12,846 nt of DNA, from assembly GCA_038523655.1 (NCBI GenBank), contig JBCBJG010000067.1, forward strand, positions 1 through 12,846. Reading direction: 5' to 3'. How positions within the stretch are numbered: the stretch's first letter is position 1; the number at the start of each line of letters is the position of its first letter. Source of the stretch: CALHAX01 sp038523655 (GTDB lineage Bacteria; Pseudomonadota; Alphaproteobacteria; Rhizobiales; CALHAX01). Below, in pieces: positions 1-7,091 of this stretch. A program made the position numbers and the translations under genes. The notes below the pieces were generated by a model that worked only from the letters and a program-made list of their open reading frames with translations, was not told where the DNA came from and did not search any database.

Positions 1-483
1 CTGTTGCCGGAGACCGATTTTATCTCCGTCGGCAGCAATGATCTCTTGCAGTTCCTTTTTGCGGCCGATCGGGGAAACCAGCGTGTATCAGACCGCTTCG
101 ACCCCATTTCGACGCCGGTGCTCCAGGTCCTCAAGACGATCGTCGACGCGGCAAAGCGTCATGCAACCCCGGTGACCCTCTGCGGCGAACTCGCCGGCAG
201 TCCGCTCGGTGCCATGGCACTCATCGGGCTCGGGTATCGAGCGCTTTCGGTATCCCCGGCGAACATCGGGCCGGTTAAAATGACGATCCTTTCTCTCGAC
301 GCCCATCAGGCTGAGCAGGCGGTCGCCCAAGCACTCACGCAGACAGTTGCTGATCCGGACGCCACGGTGCGCGATACCCTCGAGCGCTTCGCTGCAACCG
401 CCGGCATCAATCTCGCGGGCGATCCCACCGATAGCGCTCTCGCCCGCACGGCCAGTCGGACCCACGCCGGCGGTGTCATCTGA
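1..483 (+). CDS. ptsP: PtsP, nitrogen-PTS enzyme I (EI-Ntr), C-terminal fragment
   Basis: Partial gene; the 5' part lies left of the window and the frame is open from base 1. The 160 visible residues are the end of the PEP-binding TIM barrel of PTS enzyme I proteins. The S-V-G-S-N-D-L-L-Q-F stretch near residues 9-18 and the active-site Cys in T-L-C-G-E-L-A-G (fragment residue 61) are diagnostic. The form S-V-G-S-N-D and the A-A-D-R-G-N that follows resemble PtsP more than the sugar-PTS PtsI. In the family this enzyme takes phosphate from PEP and passes it to NPr and then EIIA-Ntr, a cytoplasmic regulatory relay linked to nitrogen and potassium status. The N-terminal GAF domain that would settle PtsP is outside the window. 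The next gene is prfA, 102 bases on, as in many alphaproteobacteria, which supports the PtsP call. Confidence 0.9.
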   Translation: MLPETDFISVGSNDLLQFLFAADRGNQRVSDRFDPISTPVLQVLKTIVDAAKRHATPVTLCGELAGSPLGAMALIGLGYRALSVSPANIGPVKMTILSLDAHQAEQAVAQALTQTVADPDATVRDTLERFAATAGINLAGDPTDSALARTASRTHAGGVI

Positions 484-585
484 TCGCCGCTCGCTGCGAC
501 CCGACGGTCGACCGCGTGATCGGGGCCGCTCCATTCCCGCCCGCGCCACCTTGCCGAAACCGCACAGTTCGTTAGACCGACCGAT

Positions 586-1668
586 ATGCCGACACTTCCC
601 GAAGACAAGCTTGACCAGATGGTCGATCGCTGGAACGCGGTCCAGGCCGAGCTCGCCTCCGGACCCGACCAGGACGTGTTCGTTCGCCTGTCGAAGGAGT
701 TCGCCGATCTTGATCCGGTGGTCTCGGCTATTCAGGTCCTGCGCAGCGCACGGGAGGAAAAAGCCGACCTCGAAACGATGCTCAGCGATGAGGCGAATGA
801 TCCCGAGATGGCGGAGCTTGCCCAGTCCGAATTGCAGGCGATCGGCCTGCGGATCGAAGCGATGGAGCAGGAACTGCAGATCAAGCTCCTGCCGAAGGAC
901 GCCGCCGACAACAAGAATGTGATCCTCGAGGTCCGCGCCGGCACCGGCGGCGACGAGGCGGCACTCTTCGCGGGCGATCTTTTCCGCATGTATCAACGCT
1001 ACGCTGACCTGCGAGGATGGAAAACCGAAGTTGTCTCCGCCTCCGAAAGCGAGGCTGGCGGTTTTCGCGAGATCATTGCGAACATCTCGGGACCCGGCGC
1101 CTATGCCCGGCTCAAGTTCGAGTCAGGCGTGCACCGCGTGCAGCGCATTCCCGTGACCGAATCGGGGGGGCGCATTCACACCTCCGCTGCAACCGTCGCC
1201 GTACTGCCGGAAGCGGAGGATATCGACATCGAGGTCCGCAACGAGGATCTCCGCGTCGACACGATGCGCGCATCGGGCGCCGGCGGGCAGCACGTGAACA
1301 CGACGGACTCCGCCGTCCGCATCACCCACCTTCCGACCGGCATCGTCGTCACGTCGAGCGAGAAATCGCAGCACCAGAACCGCGCGCGCGCACTGCAGGT
1401 ACTGCGCACCCGTTTGTACGATCAGGAGCGCCGGCGTGCCGAAACCGAACGTGCGGCTGATCGAAAGGATCAGGTCGGCAGTGGTGACCGCTCGCAACGC
1501 ATCCGCACATATAATTTTCCCCAAGGCCGCGTGAGCGATCACCGGATCAATCTGACGCTGCACAAACTGGACACCATCCTCGCCGGTGACGACCTGGACG
1601 AGGTCATCGACGCGCTGGTCACCGAGCGCCAGGCCGCACAGCTCGCCGCCCTCGACGGCGCCCAGTAA
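586..1668 (+). CDS. prfA: Peptide chain release factor 1 (RF1)
   Basis: Class I release factor that reads UAA and UAG in the ribosomal A site and triggers peptidyl-tRNA hydrolysis. At 360 residues it equals the E. coli length. The catalytic G-G-Q is at residues 233-235 in an R-A-S-G-A-G-G-Q-H-V-N context, and the tripeptide anticodon P-V-T is at 189-191. The P-x-T form, rather than S-P-F, marks RF1 and not RF2. The N-terminal quarter is helical (domain 1), and the central stretch N-V-I-L-E-V-R-A-G-T-G-G-D-E-A is typical. The ATG is chosen because M-P-T-L-P-E-D-K-L matches the usual short N-terminus, but I see no Shine-Dalgarno sequence just upstream, so translation may depend on readthrough from ptsP or on a weak site. 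prmC follows 58 bases later. Confidence 0.97.
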   Translation: MPTLPEDKLDQMVDRWNAVQAELASGPDQDVFVRLSKEFADLDPVVSAIQVLRSAREEKADLETMLSDEANDPEMAELAQSELQAIGLRIEAMEQELQIKLLPKDAADNKNVILEVRAGTGGDEAALFAGDLFRMYQRYADLRGWKTEVVSASESEAGGFREIIANISGPGAYARLKFESGVHRVQRIPVTESGGRIHTSAATVAVLPEAEDIDIEVRNEDLRVDTMRASGAGGQHVNTTDSAVRITHLPTGIVVTSSEKSQHQNRARALQVLRTRLYDQERRRAETERAADRKDQVGSGDRSQRIRTYNFPQGRVSDHRINLTLHKLDTILAGDDLDEVIDALVTERQAAQLAALDGAQ

Positions 1669-1726
1669 GCGGTGGCACGGCGACGCTTGTACCAGAGACG
1701 GCAATGTCAGAGGTCTGACGCACGCG

Positions 1727-2689
1727 ATGCCTGAGCCGAATGACCGGGATGGAATGAAAAGCGTTTCGTGCACGCGAGGTGAGCTGTTGGCCGAGGCAAG
1801 CCGCGCGTTACGTGTCGAGGGGAGGGAAAACAGCGTTGCGCCCGAAAACGCGCGCACTGATGCAATCCGCCTTGTTGCCGCTGCGCTCGATATTCCTCCC
1901 CACAGCCTCCTCGTGAGCCCGGAAACGCCGGAAGGCGAGGCCGCATGCGAGCGGGTGCAGGGGTTTATCGCACGGCGTCTCCGGCATGAGCCCGTCTCCC
2001 GGATCATCGGCAGCCGGGCATTCTGGAAGAACGACTTCATCGTCACCCCGGCCACGCTCGACCCCCGTGCAGATAGCGAGACCGTGGTCGCGCTCGCGGG
2101 CGACATTATCGAAAGGGAAGGTCTGAACGACCGCCCCTTTACGCTGCTTGATCTCGGCACCGGCACCGGCTGCCTCGCGATTTCTCTCCTGATGGATTAT
2201 CCGACCGCGTCCGCGATCGCAGTCGATATCGACCCTGACGCCCTTGCCGCCGCGTCGTTGAACTCCGACCAAGCCGGCGTCGCCGATCGTTTTACCGCCC
2301 GCCAGTCAGATTGGACCGACCGGGTCAGCGAACACGTCGACCTCGTAATCTCCAACCCGCCGTATATTCCCTCCGCCGACATTGCCGACCTTGCCGAAGA
2401 CGTGCGGAATTATGATCCCCACCAAGCACTCGACGGCGGCGCGGACGGGCTCGATGCCTATCGCATGATCGCGCGTGCCGCGGCGCGCGTTGCAGGCGGT
2501 GGGTGGCTAGTACTCGAGTGCGGGCAAGATCAGGCGGACGCGGTGGACACGATCATGCAGCGCGCCGGGCACCGCACAGCCATCAATGGGCGACGGCAAG
2601 ATCTCGCAGGCATCGAGCGTGCGCTGGCATACCGGATCACTAAGGCATCGCCCCTCCAATCAAGATCACCCGCGGGCGAGCACGCCTGA
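1727..2689 (+). CDS. prmC: Release factor glutamine-N5 methyltransferase PrmC
   Basis: SAM-dependent methyltransferase that N5-methylates the Gln of the GGQ motif in RF1 and RF2, speeding peptide release. Visible motifs, numbered from the start given (320 residues): the SAM-binding loop L-D-L-G-T-G-T-G at 141-148, the acidic ribose-binding segment A-V-D-I-D-P, and the substrate-Gln-binding N-P-P-Y at 210-213, followed by the typical I-P-S-A-D-I. The helical N-terminal release-factor-binding domain fills the first 100 or so residues. The start is uncertain. ATG 1727 has a weak AGAGG 13 bases upstream; ATG 1754, nine codons later, would give 311 residues and fits the usual N-terminus about as well. 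The open frame runs further up into prfA, but that part shows no conservation pattern I recognise. The gene lies directly behind its substrate gene prfA. Confidence 0.95.
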   Translation: MPEPNDRDGMKSVSCTRGELLAEASRALRVEGRENSVAPENARTDAIRLVAAALDIPPHSLLVSPETPEGEAACERVQGFIARRLRHEPVSRIIGSRAFWKNDFIVTPATLDPRADSETVVALAGDIIEREGLNDRPFTLLDLGTGTGCLAISLLMDYPTASAIAVDIDPDALAAASLNSDQAGVADRFTARQSDWTDRVSEHVDLVISNPPYIPSADIADLAEDVRNYDPHQALDGGADGLDAYRMIARAAARVAGGGWLVLECGQDQADAVDTIMQRAGHRTAINGRRQDLAGIERALAYRITKASPLQSRSPAGEHA

Positions 2690-3090
2690 TCGGGAACGTG
2701 GTCGCACCGACGGCATTATGATGTGGAGCTGTCGATGCATCGCACACAGTCGAAACGGTGAAGCCGGGAAAACCGGCATTACCCGCCAAATTACATCTTG
2801 GTTTCGCCATGCAATCGGGCTACGGTTTACGCATAGGCAATCGTAATCCGAGGCAACGCGCGGCGTTCTGCTTGCGCACTCGGAACGGAAGTCCAGCATA
2901 CCGTCTGTGAAGCGCCTAGCGTGGTACGGCTCCGGCCGGCGCTGGAAGTTCGTGAGCGGTATTGAACAACGCACGGCGCGCGGGGGAAGAACGCACGCCC
3001 ACATGCTGAGAAGTCGCGACGCTGCGCGAGACGCGTGTCGATGATCCGGAAATATATCCTTATAGTCTGCGATATAAGCGAAGAGGCCTC
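2690..3090. other. 401-base non-coding gap between prmC and the DUF4167 gene
   Basis: No frame here gives a product I recognise. The open frames that enter it are short or run antisense into neighbours. Base composition looks somewhat more AT-rich than the flanking genes in 2770-2860 and 3045-3080. A small hairpin sits at 2763-2777 (GCCGG, loop GAAAA, CCGGC), about 75 bases past the prmC stop and without a T run, so it is only a weak terminator candidate. A second five-pair stem, TCGCG/CGCGA, is at 3014-3029. The right end carries a possible promoter for the next gene. The gap is long for this gene order, and a small RNA or long leader cannot be excluded. Confidence 0.5.
3038..3066 (+). promoter_or_regulatory. 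Possible promoter for the DUF4167 gene
   Basis: TATAGT at 3061-3066 matches the sigma-70 minus-10 consensus at five of six positions and lies in a local AT-rich stretch 24 bases before the start codon. The hexamer 17 bases upstream (TCGATG) is a poor minus-35, so the call rests on the minus-10 alone. A second AT-rich element, GATATAAG, follows at 3071-3078. The ribosome-binding site AAGAGG is at 3081-3086, four bases from the ATG. Confidence 0.3.
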
Positions 3091-3726
3091 ATGAGGCAGC
3101 CACAGCAACAGAACAGGCGTGGACGTGGGCGCGGTCGCAAGCCGCAAAACCCGCTTCAGCGCGGTTATGAATCCAATGGCCCCGATGTGAAGATCCGTGG
3201 CAACGCGGCGCACATTGCGGAGAAATATATCACTCTCGCCCGAGACGCACTTTCGTCTGGCGATACGGTGATGGCGGAGAATTATCTCCAGCACGCCGAA
3301 CACTACAACCGCATCATCGCCGCCGCGCAGCAGCAGAACGAAGCGCAGGGCGAGCGCCAGCAGCACGCCAACGGCAACCAACAGCAGCAACGGAACCGCC
3401 GCGGCGCCAACGGCAGCGACGAAGGCGATCGTGCTCCGGATGCTGGCGAAGATGGCGAGACGCAAAATACCCGCGCTGACGGTGACCAGCCGGAGCGTGC
3501 GGAGCGCTCCAAACCGGCAGCCAAAAAGCCGGCAGCGAAAAGTTCCGATGCCGGCGCCGACGCAGCGAACGGTGCGGCAGACGCGTCAGCGGACGCAGAG
3601 GAAGCACCGAAGCCGCGCCGCCGACGTACGCCGCGTGCGAAAATGCCGCCGCAGGAGGCCGCAAGTGAAGGCGAGAGTGGTCCGGTTCGTCTGGGCGACA
3701 TGCCGATGGACGAAGCTGCCGGCTGA
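3091..3726 (+). CDS. DUF4167 domain protein, probable nucleic-acid-associated protein of unknown function
   Basis: A 211-residue protein with three parts. Residues 1-18 are a Gln/Arg/Gly stretch (R-R-G-R-G-R-G-R-K) that looks RNA-binding. Residues 19-80 are the conserved DUF4167 core, with N-P-L-Q-R-G-Y-E-S-N-G-P-D-V-K-I-R-G and the helical H-I-A-E-K-Y...L-Q-H-A-E-H-Y-N-R-I. Residues 81-211 are a low-complexity, presumably disordered tail: Gln/Asn-rich, then acidic, then Lys/Ala-rich (K-P-A-A-K-K-P-A-A-K), then a basic K-P-R-R-R-R-T-P-R patch at 174-182. The family is conserved in alphaproteobacteria and often sits beside prfA/prmC, but its function is not established; a link to ribosomes or RNA is inference from composition and neighbours. 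The ATG is fixed by AAGAGG four bases upstream and by the conserved core starting soon after. Confidence 0.92.
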   Translation: MRQPQQQNRRGRGRGRKPQNPLQRGYESNGPDVKIRGNAAHIAEKYITLARDALSSGDTVMAENYLQHAEHYNRIIAAAQQQNEAQGERQQHANGNQQQQRNRRGANGSDEGDRAPDAGEDGETQNTRADGDQPERAERSKPAAKKPAAKSSDAGADAANGAADASADAEEAPKPRRRRTPRAKMPPQEAASEGESGPVRLGDMPMDEAAG

Positions 3727-3732
3727 TGCCTG

Positions 3733-3772
3733 CCCCCCCCCCCCGGTGAGCACACCAAGACTTCCGCTCACC
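3733..3772 (+). terminator. C12 tract plus 7-bp hairpin after the DUF4167 gene
   Basis: Six bases past the stop codon comes an uninterrupted run of 12 C (3733-3744), then GGTGAGC (3745-3751), a 14-base loop and GCTCACC (3766-3772), which pair perfectly, then four more C. There is no T tract, so this is not a classical Rho-independent terminator; it may stabilise the 3' end. On the other strand the run is G12. The region between this gene and the convergent ppdK, up to 4017, otherwise holds only two 5-bp stems (3926-3938 and 3949-3962). Confidence 0.35.
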
Positions 3773-4017
3773 CCCCGTTAACGGCCGCGCCCCTGTGCCC
3801 GCACGAAGCAGACCGTGCAGCTTCCGGACGGACTGGCGTGTGAGTCTGGCATGGTCTTGATCCGTAGCGGAGCTTAAAGCCGCGCGCGCCCTCGCGGTAG
3901 TCGGGCGCCGGCTCTCGGTCGACGCCGCTGCGTCAGCGACGATCGTGACCGGTCCAAACCGGACAGGTAGCTGCCCCGCACTATCGCCAACAAGCCTGCC
4001 CGCTCAGGTACTCGACG

Positions 4018-6759
4018 CTAACCCACACCTTCTTCGCGCAACGCAGCCTGCGCCGCCGCCAACCGTGCGATCGGCACGCGGAACGGTGAGCAGGAGACAT
4101 AATCCAGCCCGATCTCATGGCAGAACGCGACCGATGACGGCTCGCCGCCGTGTTCGCCGCAAATCCCGAGTTTGATATCCGGCCGCACAGCGCGCCCGCG
4201 CTCGATCCCGATTTTCACAAGCTCGCCCACCCCGTCCTGATCAATCGCGACGAAGGGATCCTGCTCGAAAATACCCTGGCTGGTGTAATCTGCGAGGATC
4301 GGCGCCGCATCGTCACGACTGAGACCGAATGCGGTCTGAGTCAGATCGTTTGTGCCGAAGGAGAAAAACTCCGCCTGTTCGGCAATCTCCCCGGCGCGCA
4401 GGCAGGCCCGCGGCAACTCGACCATGGTCCCGATAATGTACGGCAGCGCCTGACCCGTCGCGGCGGAAACCTCGTCTGCTACCCGGCGAATAATCGCCTC
4501 CAGGATGCGGAATTCCGCTCCACCGACGATCAGCGGAAGCATGATCTCCGGCGCCGCGACGAGCCCTTCCTTTGACCCGGCCGCCTCGGCCTGCGCCTCG
4601 AAGATCGCCCGCGCCTGCATTTCCGGGATCTCGGGGTAGGCGATCGCCAGACGGCACCCGCGAAACCCGAGCATAGGATTAAATTCCGACAACGCCTCGA
4701 TCCGCTGGCGCAGGGCCGCTTCTTCGACGCCGAGCGACGTCGCGACCCGGACGATGTCATCGTCCTCCTGCGGCAGGAATTCGTGCAAAGGCGGGTCAAG
4801 CAGCCGGATCGTCACCGGCAAATCGCCCATAATCTCGAACAGCGCTTTGAAATCCGCCCGCTGCATCGGCAGCAGCTTGTCGAGCGCGGCCCGTCGCCCA
4901 TCCACATGGTCAGCGAGGATCATCTCGCGGACGGCCTGAATGCGGGCGTCGTCGAAGAACATGTGCTCTGTCCGGCAGAGGCCAATGCCTTCCGCACCGA
5001 ACGAGCGCGCCTGTTCAGCGTCGCGCGGCGTATCGGCATTTGCGCGGACTTTTAATTGTCGCGCCGCGTCCGCCCAAGACATGAGCGTCGCAAAGTCACC
5101 GGAAAGTTCCGGCTGGCGCATCGCCACGTCGCCCGCAAGCACCTCGCCGCTCGCGCCGTCGATCGTCAGCCGATCGCCGCGCGAAAACGTTCGCCCACCA
5201 ACGCTGAGCGTCCCGGCGCGCTGATCGATCAAAAACCCGCCGGCCCCGGAGACGCAGGGCCGCCCCATGCCCCGCGCGACGACTGCCGCATGGCTGGTCA
5301 TGCCGCCACGCGTGGTGAGAATGCCGACGGCGGCATGCATGCCGTGAATATCCTCCGGGCTCGTCTCGACACGGACCAGGAGCACCGCTTCGCCGGACGC
5401 GGCCGCAGCCTCGGCTTCGTCAGCGGTGAACACGATTGCCCCGCTGGCAGCGCCGGGTGATGCCGGGAGGCCGCGCCCGATCACTTCACGCGGCGCATCG
5501 GGATCAAGCGTCGGGTGCAGCAGTTGATCAAGCGCCTCCGGTTCGACCCGCAGGACCGCCTCGCGCTCGCTGATCACCCCTTCGCCCGCCATCTCGACGG
5601 CAATCCGCAGCGCCGCTTCCGTGGTGCGCTTGCCGGCTCTGGTCTGCAGCATCCAGAGCTTGCCGTCCTGCACCGTAAACTCGATGTCCTGCATGTCGCG
5701 ATAGTGCGCTTCGAGCTTGGTGCAGATCACCTTGAACGCCGCAAACGCCTCCGGGATCGTTGTCTCGAAAGAGGGGGCCGTATCGCCGGCCTCGCGCCGA
5801 GCGGCTTCCGTCAGGCTCTGCGGTGTCCGGATGCCTGCAACGACATCCTCCCCCTGCGCGTTGACGAGAAATTCTCCGTAAAGCGCATTCTCACCAGTCG
5901 ACGGGTTCCGAGTGAACGCCACGCCGGTCGCGCTCGTGTCGCCAAGGTTGCCGAACACCATGGCTTGCACGTTGACCGCTGTGCCCCAATCGTCCGGAAT
6001 GCCGTGCAACCGGCGATACGTGTTGGCCCGGGCGTTCTGCCACGAATCAAACACCGCCGAGATCGCGCCCCAGAGTTGCGCGCGCAGGTCCTGCGGAAAT
6101 GCGGACCCCGTCTCTTCTTCGACCAGCGCCCGGAAGCGACCAGACATTTCCCGCCAGTCGTCCGCGCCTAGGTCTATGTCTTGATCGAGCCCGTTTTCCT
6201 GTTTGTAGGTGTCGAGCAATCCCTCGAACATGTCGTGATCGACGCCGAGCACCACATCACCGAACATCTGGATGAAACGGCGGTAGCTGTCCCAGGCGAA
6301 CCGCGGATCACCCGAGCGAGCGGCAAGCCCTTCCACGGTATCGTCGTTCAATCCGAGGTTGAGAATCGTATCCATCATTCCCGGCATCGACGCGCGCGCA
6401 CCGGAGCGCACCGAGACGAGCAGCGGGTTTGCCGTATCGCCGAACCGTGACCCGACGGTTGCGCCGATCGCGTCGAGTGCCTCGTCGACCTGCTGCTCGA
6501 GCGCGCGAGGAAATACTTTTCCAGCTGCGTAGTACGCCGCGCAAACGTCGGTCGTGATGGTGAAACCCGGCGGCACCGGCAGGCCGAGGTTCGACATCTC
6601 AGCGAGGTTGGCCCCTTTCCCACCGAGCAGGTTCTTCATGCTCGCAGTCCCGTCAGCGCGCCCATTGCCGAACCGGTAAACGTAGCGCCCGTCCGGTTGG
6701 GCGTCGCCGCTGACGCTCGCCTGCACACGGGGCTCGGCCGTCACTGCCGACTGCGCCAT
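4018..6759 (-). CDS. ppdK: Pyruvate, phosphate dikinase
   Basis: Interconverts pyruvate, ATP and phosphate with PEP, AMP and pyrophosphate in the cytoplasm; in phototrophs and organic-acid users it supplies PEP for gluconeogenesis. Length is 913 residues. The N-terminal ATP-grasp half starts with M-K-N-L-L-G-G-K-G-A-N-L-A-E-M-S-N-L-G-L. The phosphohistidine domain has T-R-G-G-M-T-S-H-A-A with catalytic His490. The C-terminal PEP/pyruvate barrel has G-I-C-G-E-H-G-G with catalytic Cys867; the His-Cys spacing matches the Clostridium symbiosum enzyme to within one residue. The start is ATG 6759 because GGAGGAA lies six bases upstream; the open frame continues further up without conservation. This start leaves an extra 20-25 residues, polar and Ala-rich, before the usual V-Y-R-F-G-N-G beginning. 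The gene stands alone between a convergent neighbour and a 332-base leader. Confidence 0.97.
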   Translation of the reverse strand: MAQSAVTAEPRVQASVSGDAQPDGRYVYRFGNGRADGTASMKNLLGGKGANLAEMSNLGLPVPPGFTITTDVCAAYYAAGKVFPRALEQQVDEALDAIGATVGSRFGDTANPLLVSVRSGARASMPGMMDTILNLGLNDDTVEGLAARSGDPRFAWDSYRRFIQMFGDVVLGVDHDMFEGLLDTYKQENGLDQDIDLGADDWREMSGRFRALVEEETGSAFPQDLRAQLWGAISAVFDSWQNARANTYRRLHGIPDDWGTAVNVQAMVFGNLGDTSATGVAFTRNPSTGENALYGEFLVNAQGEDVVAGIRTPQSLTEAARREAGDTAPSFETTIPEAFAAFKVICTKLEAHYRDMQDIEFTVQDGKLWMLQTRAGKRTTEAALRIAVEMAGEGVISEREAVLRVEPEALDQLLHPTLDPDAPREVIGRGLPASPGAASGAIVFTADEAEAAAASGEAVLLVRVETSPEDIHGMHAAVGILTTRGGMTSHAAVVARGMGRPCVSGAGGFLIDQRAGTLSVGGRTFSRGDRLTIDGASGEVLAGDVAMRQPELSGDFATLMSWADAARQLKVRANADTPRDAEQARSFGAEGIGLCRTEHMFFDDARIQAVREMILADHVDGRRAALDKLLPMQRADFKALFEIMGDLPVTIRLLDPPLHEFLPQEDDDIVRVATSLGVEEAALRQRIEALSEFNPMLGFRGCRLAIAYPEIPEMQARAIFEAQAEAAGSKEGLVAAPEIMLPLIVGGAEFRILEAIIRRVADEVSAATGQALPYIIGTMVELPRACLRAGEIAEQAEFFSFGTNDLTQTAFGLSRDDAAPILADYTSQGIFEQDPFVAIDQDGVGELVKIGIERGRAVRPDIKLGICGEHGGEPSSVAFCHEIGLDYVSCSPFRVPIARLAAAQAALREEGVG

Positions 6760-6942
6760 GTCGCGTTCCTCCACTCGCAAATCCGTTCGAAGGGACCACG
6801 GCATCCAGCGATCGACGTCGGCCAAAATGGACACGCGATGCTGCGCCGCAGCAAGTCGTTGATGTAGCAGCGTGCACCTGCAATGACCACCGCCCCGACG
6901 ACCTGCGCACAGCCGCCGAACGGGCGGGCAAGGCGGGAAGCG

Positions 6943-6974
6943 GGCCTGCTTCGCAGGCCTGCATATCAGCAGGC
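6943..6974 (-). promoter_or_regulatory. Mutually exclusive hairpins in the ppdK upstream region
   Basis: Four alternating segments occur in a row: GGCCTGC (6943-6949), GCAGGCC (6953-6959), GGCCTGC overlapping it (6956-6962), and GCAGGC (6969-6974). Segments 1 and 2 form a perfect 7-bp stem with a TTC loop; segments 3 and 4 form a 6-bp stem with loop ATATCA. Because 2 and 3 share GGCC, only one hairpin can form fully at a time. They lie 180-215 bases before the ppdK start. This is the geometry of a switch or a decayed repeat; a regulatory role is inference. Confidence 0.3.
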
Positions 6975-7053
6975 TGAACGCCAAGTGCGCGCACGTGCGA
7001 ATAGGGGTGTGCGGGCGCTTACCGAACGCACGGCGCACGGGAGAGTCGTCGTA

Positions 7054-7089
7054 AAGGAACCCCCTCCTTCGCCAAGGGAGCGGCCTTGG
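7054..7089 (-). terminator. Tandem hairpins just after the DmdA-like gene
   Basis: Two bases beyond the stop codon (reading leftwards) is CCAAGG/CCTTGG (7072-7077 with 7084-7089, 6-base loop), then AAGGA/TCCTT (7054-7058 with 7065-7069, 6-base loop) ending in a short TTCCTTT stretch. Both stems are perfect but short, and the T tract is broken, so this is a plausible but weak intrinsic terminator separating this gene from ppdK. Confidence 0.4.
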
Positions 7090-7091
7090 TC

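Larger units (their letters stand above)
6760..7091. other. 332-base gap: ppdK leader and end of the DmdA-like gene
   Basis: No coding frame here is convincing, although the ppdK frame stays open through most of it, as is common at high GC. It holds the strong ppdK ribosome-binding site (GGAGGAA on the minus strand, 6766-6772), a set of overlapping hairpins at 6943-6974, and a tandem hairpin next to the DmdA-like stop codon. I see no clear minus-10/minus-35 pair for ppdK. Confidence 0.5.

Noticed and set aside
88..996. Long open frame on the minus strand across ptsP and prfA
   Set aside because: It is antisense to two well-recognised genes, its translation matches no family I know, and long antisense frames are expected at this GC content.
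1586..1726. Longer prmC start overlapping the end of prfA
   Set aside because: The extra 47 residues are Ser/Pro/Arg-rich shadow of the prfA frame and do not resemble a PrmC N-terminus.
2666..3004. 112-residue minus-strand open frame in the prmC-DUF4167 gap
   Set aside because: It overlaps the end of prmC, its product is rich in Arg, Pro and Cys without any motif, and no ribosome-binding site is evident.
3733..3744. C12 tract as a phase-variation switch
   Set aside because: It lies after the stop codon and not in a promoter spacer or reading frame of either neighbour, so a change of length would not switch a protein on or off.
3926..3962. Stems 3926-3938 and 3949-3962 as terminators for ppdK
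   Set aside because: Each has only five base pairs, neither is followed by a T run on the minus strand, and they are over 50 bases past the stop codon.
6760..7038. Upstream extension of ppdK to about 1006 residues
   Set aside because: The added segment has no family motif, while ATG 6759 has an excellent ribosome-binding site.
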